In this document: piece after piece, positions 59,331 to 64,000 of the stretch
Numbering within the stretch: position 1 is the first letter of the stretch
Layout: each line of letters opens with the position of its first letter
Assembly: GCF_003148475.1 (NCBI RefSeq)
Contig: NZ_QGGG01000010.1
Coordinates: 124,001 to 188,000, forward strand
DNA: 64,000 bases
Source: Pseudaminobacter salicylatoxidans
Lineage (GTDB): Bacteria; Pseudomonadota; Alphaproteobacteria; Rhizobiales; Rhizobiaceae
Reading direction: 5' to 3'
Translations under genes and position numbers: made by a program
Notes under the pieces: generated by a model
What the model saw: the letters and a program-made list of their open reading frames with translations, nothing else
Told to the model about the DNA's origin: nothing
Databases searched by the model: none

Positions 59331-61061
59331 CTAGGCTTGCTCCTGCTCGACCGTGAAACGCAAGTTCCCGACAGTCCAAACACTGGACGGCTCCGGCAAA
59401 TACTCTTCCTCTTCCGGAGTACTCAGAACTTTCAGCTCCTTCATCAAATCGCCCATCGTGGCTTCGCCAGCTCGTCCTTGAAGCCTCGCTACTGCCGTGA
59501 CGAGCTGATTCCAGTTGGAAAATGTGGCATCGCCGCCCACAACTTTTCGGAGCGAATGCGCGTAATGCCGCGTGAGAATAAGTAGGCTAACCTCGGGTCT
59601 CGCAGAGCCGGATGCGAGCCGCAAAGTAGCACGAAGCTCGGCCGTGCTCACGGCGGCGAGCCACGAACGCACCTTGTGAACCCAGTCGCTAACTTGACGG
59701 TTGAGCCGGTCGGTTCTCGCCAGCATCGTCGCGAAATCTGCGCCGTATGGGTCTTGATGCTTTAGCTGCGCAAGAATCACGCGATTGTTTGCTGCGTCGA
59801 CGATCACCAGATCAATGTCCGTCAAAACCTTGTCGGCTTGCCTCAGCTTGATGTTGCCGCGGAATTCCAGCGCTGGGAGCACCGACAGAATAACCCTCTC
59901 AGCCGCTCGCTGCATCACGCCTTCCCGTGCCTGTTGAGCTCGGTCATATTCCTTCGGAAAACTATGCTGCAATGAATTCAGAAGGAACAGCATGACTTCA
60001 TCACTATCAGCGCCCGCAAGGGGTCTGATGACATGATCGTCGGAGCACTGGATCAACGGAGGTATCGGAGCCCCCGGCCGATCGAGCAGCGACAAATTTC
60101 GCCTGCTCACGGAAAGTACGTCGAAGATGCTGCGCACGGTGTCATTCGTGACGGGCTCGTGGCCGTAGAGCTGCTCGCCAAACTCATTGATAAACGCCTG
60201 CATTCCCTCGAGAAAACCTGGGGTCTCAACCGACACGGTGAGGACGTCCTCAATCCTGATCGAAGGCTCCTTGTCTAGGAGTGCTCGCACGTATGCACGG
60301 TGTTTCATTGCCACTGATACGATGAAGATAGCTGCAAGCTGGTAGTTCCCAAAGGTGATGCCACCGAAGGCTGTCGAGAAGTGGAATGTGTCAAAACCCT
60401 TTGCGAGCAGCATGTCGCTGTAAGCGGGACCGAAGAAATAGAAATCCAGCGTTGGATCGGCCTCGTACCCAATGAAGTGCTCCGCGAATGGATAGACGAG
60501 ATCGGTAAGCAGAGACCTGACTTCGTCGCCTATTTTGGCGCCGACCGTCGTTTCGTAGTCCTCCGCAAAAGTTCTTCGGTAGTGCCTCTTCTGAACACGC
60601 TCGAGCTCGCGTTCGTGCAGCTCGAGATCAGCTAGCTTCGCGGGCAGCACGATACGAAAACGATCGGGCAGCCTCTCTATCCACCCTCCCTTTGCGGTTA
60701 AGCTCTGCGCTATTCGTCGGCCGTGCTCGATTGCCCCGGCCACACCGATCAGCGAGAGCACCGCACCCGAGTATGTAAGGTTGCGCCGTATGGTGACAGT
60801 TGGCGCGTCAAAGCGAGCGTGTGCCTGCATCGCCAACTTAACGATTCGGACCACGCCGATGCGCATGAGGTACGATCGCTCTTCGTCGGCCCCGGTAGGC
60901 TCGGTTCCGACATCCACACCTTCGAAATCGAGATCAAGCTCATTGACCGCGATCCGCATCAGCAATCCGAGTCGATCGGTTGCGACTTCAGCCGCGAGAG
61001 CTCGCTCCTCCTGATTCAGGCTTTCGTAGAACTCTCGCAGGCTGTCAGTCACCCGATACAA
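59331..61061 (-). CDS. 576-aa protein with Mrr-like QxK nuclease motif
   Basis: About residues 1-380 are helical with no motif I recognise. Near residues 425-450 the text TDIDLVIVDAANNRVILAQLKHQ has an Asp followed, about 17 residues on, by Q-L-K, the D...QxK arrangement of Mrr-type restriction endonucleases in the PD-(D/E)xK fold. The protein could be the effector nuclease of the cassette. It is on the same strand as the methyltransferase operon, 235 bases upstream, and may have its own promoter. Confidence 0.6.
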   Translation of the reverse strand: MYRVTDSLREFYESLNQEERALAAEVATDRLGLLMRIAVNELDLDFEGVDVGTEPTGADEERSYLMRIGVVRIVKLAMQAHARFDAPTVTIRRNLTYSGAVLSLIGVAGAIEHGRRIAQSLTAKGGWIERLPDRFRIVLPAKLADLELHERELERVQKRHYRRTFAEDYETTVGAKIGDEVRSLLTDLVYPFAEHFIGYEADPTLDFYFFGPAYSDMLLAKGFDTFHFSTAFGGITFGNYQLAAIFIVSVAMKHRAYVRALLDKEPSIRIEDVLTVSVETPGFLEGMQAFINEFGEQLYGHEPVTNDTVRSIFDVLSVSRRNLSLLDRPGAPIPPLIQCSDDHVIRPLAGADSDEVMLFLLNSLQHSFPKEYDRAQQAREGVMQRAAERVILSVLPALEFRGNIKLRQADKVLTDIDLVIVDAANNRVILAQLKHQDPYGADFATMLARTDRLNRQVSDWVHKVRSWLAAVSTAELRATLRLASGSARPEVSLLILTRHYAHSLRKVVGGDATFSNWNQLVTAVARLQGRAGEATMGDLMKELKVLSTPEEEEYLPEPSSVWTVGNLRFTVEQEQA

Positions 61062-61459
61062 TTCCTAGCTGCAATATCCAGTCAGGGCAGCTTACCCATG
61101 ACCAGAGGTTGGGAAGCAATTCTGAAGCCGCAGCCACGCGCTGGCGGTATTAGGGCTGAATTCGACCGACCTTATCCTGTCGTTTCCGCGACATCCCGAC
61201 GCCAACGGACTCCCGCCCCCGGTCCAGACTGTGAACGCCGTTGATGGGGGGAGGTCCGGCGGGGGGGGGCGCTACCGATTAGTAGGGCACGCGGTGAACT
61301 GTAGGCTTCTAGTAGTGTCGCGGGATCAAAGGGGTGACAACAGGGTGATACCCCATGCTATCGCTCGACTCCTGAAAGTGAATTCTGGCCAATGGTTTGT
61401 CCAAGGGGGTCCAACGATTTCGCAGAGCATCTAAATCTCTGATATTGTTACGAAAAATA
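61062..61459. other. 398-base stretch at the right end of the island, with long G tracts
   Basis: G6 (61246-61251) and G9 (61261-61269) lie close together on the plus strand. No gene is supported here. It probably holds the promoter of the 576-aa gene and the right-arm sites of the integrase. Confidence 0.4.
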
Positions 61460-61505
61460 ATTCGTAATGATGGGGTCGCGTGTTCGAGTCACGCAAGCGG
61501 CACCA
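61460..61505 (+). pseudogene. 3' half of the split tRNA-Thr(CGT); attR
   Basis: ATTCGTAAT core, then TGATG (61468-61472), the variable loop, the T arm GCGTG-TTCGAGT-CACGC, AAGCGGC, discriminator A and CCA. No 5' half precedes it. TGATG pairs exactly with CATCA at 42289-42293, and not with TCGCA of the intact tRNA, so it belongs with the fragment at 42263. The rejoined acceptor stem would have one C-A mismatch at pair 6-67. Confidence 0.8.
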
Positions 61506-61511
61506 CTTCTC

Positions 61512-62102
61512 TCAGTCCTCAGCTACCCAGACGATTGCTCCGTCACGCCTGACAAGGGCGAGTTCAATTCCAGCTCGCGAACACCGTGACACCATCCGCG
61601 CAGCGAGGCGCTCAGTTTCTGGAGTCCAGGAAACCGCAGCGATTTCTCGCGCCCCATCAAAGGGACGGGCCATCAACAAGCCGACCGCTTCGCATAGCCC
61701 ACGGCGAAGGCGCGATAGCTGGCCAGCGTGAGTGCTGTTGATTGTGCCGCCCTTGCATTCGATGACGATGGACCGGCCGTCTACCACTCCTACCACGTCT
61801 CCGACGCCAGACCGAGGATTGACGATCACAGTCTCATGTCCACGCTGATAAGTTCCGCCGTAAGAAGTGCTGCCAAGCGACGCGGTTTTCTCGAATCCAG
61901 CGGTGCCAAGCCAAGCCGGAATATCGAAGCGCTTCGCGTGCTCGCCGTCAGGGTGGATCGACACCTTCGCTTCTGTGGCATTGTCGAGGATATAGCGGGC
62001 CATTGCGAGCATTATACTCGCCTCCGTCAACCGCTCCTCAACGCCCCCTTGCGCTTTGGCTTGCCGTTTTTCAGGTGGATCATACTGCGTCACATATTCC
62101 AT
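61512..62102 (-). CDS. small PD-(D/E)xK nuclease-like protein
   Basis: The product has 196 residues. GVGDVVGVVDGRSIVIECKGG near residues 112-132 has the D...ExK pattern of restriction-endonuclease-fold enzymes, and an upstream helix holds a conserved-looking glutamate (ASIMLAMARYILD region). A GGGGGGA sequence precedes the ATG at 62102. It lies 66 bases after the RHH/RAMA-like gene, probably in the same operon. Confidence 0.6.
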   Translation of the reverse strand: MEYVTQYDPPEKRQAKAQGGVEERLTEASIMLAMARYILDNATEAKVSIHPDGEHAKRFDIPAWLGTAGFEKTASLGSTSYGGTYQRGHETVIVNPRSGVGDVVGVVDGRSIVIECKGGTINSTHAGQLSRLRRGLCEAVGLLMARPFDGAREIAAVSWTPETERLAARMVSRCSRAGIELALVRRDGAIVWVAED

Positions 62103-62168
62103 CGGCTTCGTCCCCCCTTGCCGCCAACAACAACACACCCTCGGAATAACGCCTAGGCTTCCTGCTGT

Positions 62169-62654
62169 TCAGGCGGCCTTCGCCTTCCGGCGCAATCGCT
62201 GCTCATATTCCTTCAGCAACACCCAACCACTCTCGCCGGGTAGCCGGACCTGGATCAGTTCCTTGCCGTTGAGACGCGTTTTCCTACCGTCCCGCGTTCT
62301 GCAAAGCTCATCGGCAGCTCCAGACGGGCTGGAGAACCGCTGTCCTTCAAGCACAAGAGTACCGTTATCCACGTGCCCAGTGAACCGCTGGCCGTTATAG
62401 TCCATCTGGAGGTCGGTTCCATGAGGGAGGATCAACCCCGTCGACTTCCCCTTGCCAACCCAAGGGCGTCCGTTAGCGATGGGCGTGACCGACTCGGACT
62501 CAGGCCGTTGGGTTTCGGAAGCATCAATGCCCAGCATTCGCCGCAGCGCTTCGTTGGGCGTTTCATCGAAGCTCCAGCGCTCCAACTCAATCGCCTTGTG
62601 CACCTCGAAATCAATATCGATAGACCGTGTTTGCATTTCAGCACCTTTCCTCAT
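62169..62654 (-). CDS. ribbon-helix-helix protein with RAMA-like C-terminal domain
   Basis: From the ATG at 62654 the protein has 161 residues (a second start at 62636 is equally possible). RSIDIDFEVHKAIELERW...NEALRRMLGID is a SeqA-N/RHH-like DNA-binding segment. The C-terminal part, YNGQRFTGHVDNGTLVLEGQ followed by FSSPSGAADELC and SGWVLL, resembles the RAMA/DUF4357 type of domain linked to DNA-modification systems. It is upstream of the small nuclease gene on the same strand. Confidence 0.55.
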   Translation of the reverse strand: MRKGAEMQTRSIDIDFEVHKAIELERWSFDETPNEALRRMLGIDASETQRPESESVTPIANGRPWVGKGKSTGLILPHGTDLQMDYNGQRFTGHVDNGTLVLEGQRFSSPSGAADELCRTRDGRKTRLNGKELIQVRLPGESGWVLLKEYEQRLRRKAKAA

Positions 62655-62798
62655 TTCCCTCACATTAATCCTCAAATCGCTTAATGTTAAGAAATTAGGG
62701 GGATTAGAGGAGAGACGATTACCCAATGAGAAGTAGCGGTTGCAGGTTCGCTGCGAGGCGACCGAGGACATCGCCAACGTTCGGCGAGCGGACAGGTG

Positions 62799-63092
62799 TT
62801 ACGCCCGCTCTAGCCGCCGCCTGACGGCCTTCCGCACGCGATACCAATAGGTCTGCTCCGCGCCGTCGCTGTCGTACCACGCGCGCTCGTGGCGGGCGAA
62901 AGCCTCAAGCTCAGGGGCGCGATAGCTGGCAATAATGTCGTCAGCTACGCGGGCGATGACGTCGGCGGGGATTAGTCTCGGCTTGATCGCGTCGGTCCAG
63001 ATCGTCCAGAGCATGAGGCCGACGAAGACGAGTGCCTGTCCTCCGAAGAGATTAGTAGCAGCCACGAAAATGCTTGGACGAATGTATCCCAC
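62799..63092 (-). CDS. small membrane protein, paralogue of the gene at 42505
   Basis: The product has 97 residues. An N-terminal membrane segment (LFGGQALVFVGLMLWTIW) is followed by DAIKPRLIPADVIARVADDIIASY and a C-terminal half nearly the same as the 42505-42813 protein, including HERAWYDSDGAEQTYW. In both places the gene is on the minus strand with an XRE gene divergent beside it, which suggests two related elements. Function is unknown. Confidence 0.6.
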   Translation of the reverse strand: MGYIRPSIFVAATNLFGGQALVFVGLMLWTIWTDAIKPRLIPADVIARVADDIIASYRAPELEAFARHERAWYDSDGAEQTYWYRVRKAVRRRLERA

Positions 63093-63209
63093 ATCGCACC
63101 ATCCCCGATGAAAATGCGATGTAGCCTATAGTCAACGAGTGTAACTTGAAAGCAAAATGAGACTCACAGTCCGTTGTCTCATCGTCTACATATCTGCCCT
63201 ATCTTGGGC

Positions 63210-63426
63210 ATGGAAGACGTTTGCGCGATACTGGCCCGAAACATCAAGGCAGCCCGAGGCCTTCTGGGTTGGTCCCAGGAAGAGCTTGCCGACCTCAGAG
63301 ATCGACCGCACCTATATCTCGGGTGTTGAGCGGCAGGTGAGAAACCCCACGATCACCGTGGTCGCAAAGCTGGCCAAGGCGCTCGGCACCACCACGGCAG
63401 ACCTGCTGACTGACCGATCAAATTGA
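63210..63426 (+). pseudogene. frameshifted XRE-family regulator
   Basis: The first frame from ATG at 63210 reads an XRE start (ARNIKAARGLLGWSQEELAD) to about 63296. The family continuation EIDRTYISGVERQVRNPTITV is found in another frame from 63298 to the stop at 63426. The total of 217 bases is one more than a multiple of three, so one base was gained or two lost near 63297. It is divergent from the small membrane protein gene, as the intact XRE gene is at the left end of the island. Confidence 0.75.
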
Positions 63427-63448
63427 CCGCACGAGCACGGAATAGTGC

Positions 63449-63685
63449 CTAGTTCGTCTCCACCGCGACGAGACGGTCGGAGAGCTTGAGCGCCAGCCGG
63501 GACGTCTCCGTGGCATCGTGCAGCGTCTGCTCGATCTGCATTTGCATCGTCGCCAGCTTGTCGCCCTGCCAGTTCGAGCAGAGCCAGAAGATCAGCCCCA
63601 GCGTCGGTAGCGCCAGGAGCATCGACAACCGCGCCAGTGCGGTGACGATGACGCTATCGATGAGCTTCTGTGCGGATTGTCCCAT
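63449..63685 (-). CDS. small membrane protein, possibly phage-derived
   Basis: The product is 78 residues from the ATG at 63685, which has GAGGA upstream. One membrane segment (LSMLLALPTLGLIFWLCSNW, about residues 19-38) is followed by a helical tail (MQMQIEQTLHDATETSRLAL). The size and layout resemble small holin-like or lysis-accessory proteins, but there is no firm family. Confidence 0.45.
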   Translation of the reverse strand: MGQSAQKLIDSVIVTALARLSMLLALPTLGLIFWLCSNWQGDKLATMQMQIEQTLHDATETSRLALKLSDRLVAVETN

Positions 63686-63908
63686 CGCTTCCTCTTCCAT
63701 GTTCACTGCGAGCGTCCCCGATTTCCGAATGCTATTTCCGGCAAGCCGGCTGCGCCGCGCAGGTCCGGTTGTGGTCGGCGACCTGACGGGCAAATGGCTT
63801 GTCGTTGGTGATGATGAAGCTGGGCGATCACCACAGTACGGCCGCAGAAAACCGACATGGTGGACATGCTGCTGATGGTCGCGTTCGCAGGTGGGTGGTG
63901 GTGGCTGT

Positions 63909-64000
63909 TTAGGTAGATGGCCACAGTGCATCGTCCGCCACGTCTTCCGGCAGCGGGTCCATGGCCTTGATCGCCCACGACGTCTCATAGAGCGCAGAGA
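63909..64000 (-). CDS. C-terminal fragment of a hypothetical protein, cut by the window edge
   Basis: Reading the minus strand from the window edge gives SALYETSWAIKAMDPLPEDV and then ADDALWPST before a TAA at 63909-63911. The composition looks coding, but the rest of the gene is outside the window. Confidence 0.35.
   Translation of the reverse strand, partial: SALYETSWAIKAMDPLPEDVADDALWPST

Larger units (their letters stand above)
42302..61460. mobile_element. tRNA-Thr-integrated genomic island (satellite-like) carrying a defence-type cassette
   Basis: The boundaries are the two halves of a tRNA-Thr(CGT) gene that share the core ATTCGTAAT. The island contains a tyrosine integrase (46853-48016), an AlpA-type regulator, a VapE/RepB-like primase-helicase and an XRE repressor, but no capsid, tail or conjugation genes. 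That gene set is typical of P4-like satellites or small integrative elements. About 13 kb of cargo (48221-61061) is a methyltransferase/ATPase/nuclease cassette. The element also carries an intact tRNA-Thr(CGT) near its left end. Confidence 0.8.

Noticed and set aside
48221-61061. Assignment to DISARM, BREX, Z1/MutL (Mza) or true Dnd phosphorothioation systems
   Set aside because: No DUF1998 helicase, PglZ, Z1 or MutL protein and no dndBCDE or ssp modification genes are seen; only the ATPase trio layout is shared with Dnd restriction.
42399-61505. Simple model in which the intact tRNA-Thr supplies attL and the host 3' half is at 61460
   Set aside because: The 5' anticodon strand TCGCA at 42399 cannot pair with TGATG at 61468, while CATCA at 42289-42293 can, so the halves belong to the other fragment.
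1-64000. CRISPR arrays, rRNA operons and insertion sequences
   Set aside because: No regularly spaced repeats, rRNA-like sequence or transposase gene were found on either strand.

Overview
The window is a high-GC chromosomal segment of an alphaproteobacterium, most likely a member of the Hyphomicrobiales (Rhizobiales) near Mesorhizobium and its Phyllobacteriaceae relatives. The signs are GcrA with a GANTC-rich promoter, a PodJ-like polarity protein, a class I lysyl-tRNA synthetase, a SAM-II riboswitch before metZ, and a C5-type dCTP deaminase of the long alphaproteobacterial form. The genus is an inference from gene content, not from an alignment.

Positions 1-42262 look like core chromosome. 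They hold dcd (cut by the window edge), riboswitch-controlled metZ, apaG, an argD-argF-hslO run, gcrA, phoU, a class D beta-lactamase and phoR, then ppk2, a membrane glycosyltransferase, a periplasmic solute-binding protein, lysS, and an S24 repressor-like regulator. A beta-oxidation operon follows (two acyl-CoA dehydrogenases, thiolase, FadJ-type bifunctional enzyme), with a MerR regulator upstream and two matching palindromic operators. After it come podJ, a TauE/SafE exporter with its TIGR02186 partner, and the four-gene ATP-ligase-associated DNA repair cassette (pdeM, lhr-type helicase, MBL exonuclease, ATP-dependent ligase) arranged as two divergent pairs. A two-hairpin palindromic repeat occurs at least three times; one copy is read in frame inside the helicase gene.

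Positions 42263-61505 are a mobile element of about 19 kb. It splits a tRNA-Thr(CGT) gene in the anticodon loop: the 5' half lies at 42263-42301, the 3' half at 61460-61505, and a separate intact tRNA-Thr(CGT) sits just inside the left end. The left part has satellite or P4-like genes: a tyrosine integrase, an AlpA-type regulator, a VapE/RepB-like primase-helicase and an XRE repressor. The right part is a compact defence-type cassette on the minus strand: a 576-aa protein with a QxK nuclease-like motif, then a tightly coupled operon of a cytosine-C5 methyltransferase, a 703-aa P-loop ATPase, a 503-aa protein of unknown fold, an 1823-aa HerA/FtsK-type ATPase with an internal ExK nuclease-like motif, and a Vsr mismatch endonuclease. 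The ATPase / unknown / giant HerA trio has the layout of DndFGH/DptFGH-type restriction modules, but here it is joined to C5 methylation instead of phosphorothioation genes. This is the best candidate in the window for an undescribed system.

Positions 61506-64000 are a second accessory stretch. It has a ribbon-helix-helix/RAMA-like protein next to a small PD-(D/E)xK nuclease, a paralogue of the membrane protein at the left end of the island, a frameshifted XRE gene, a small membrane protein and a cut gene at the edge. It probably belongs to another element in tandem at the same tRNA site.
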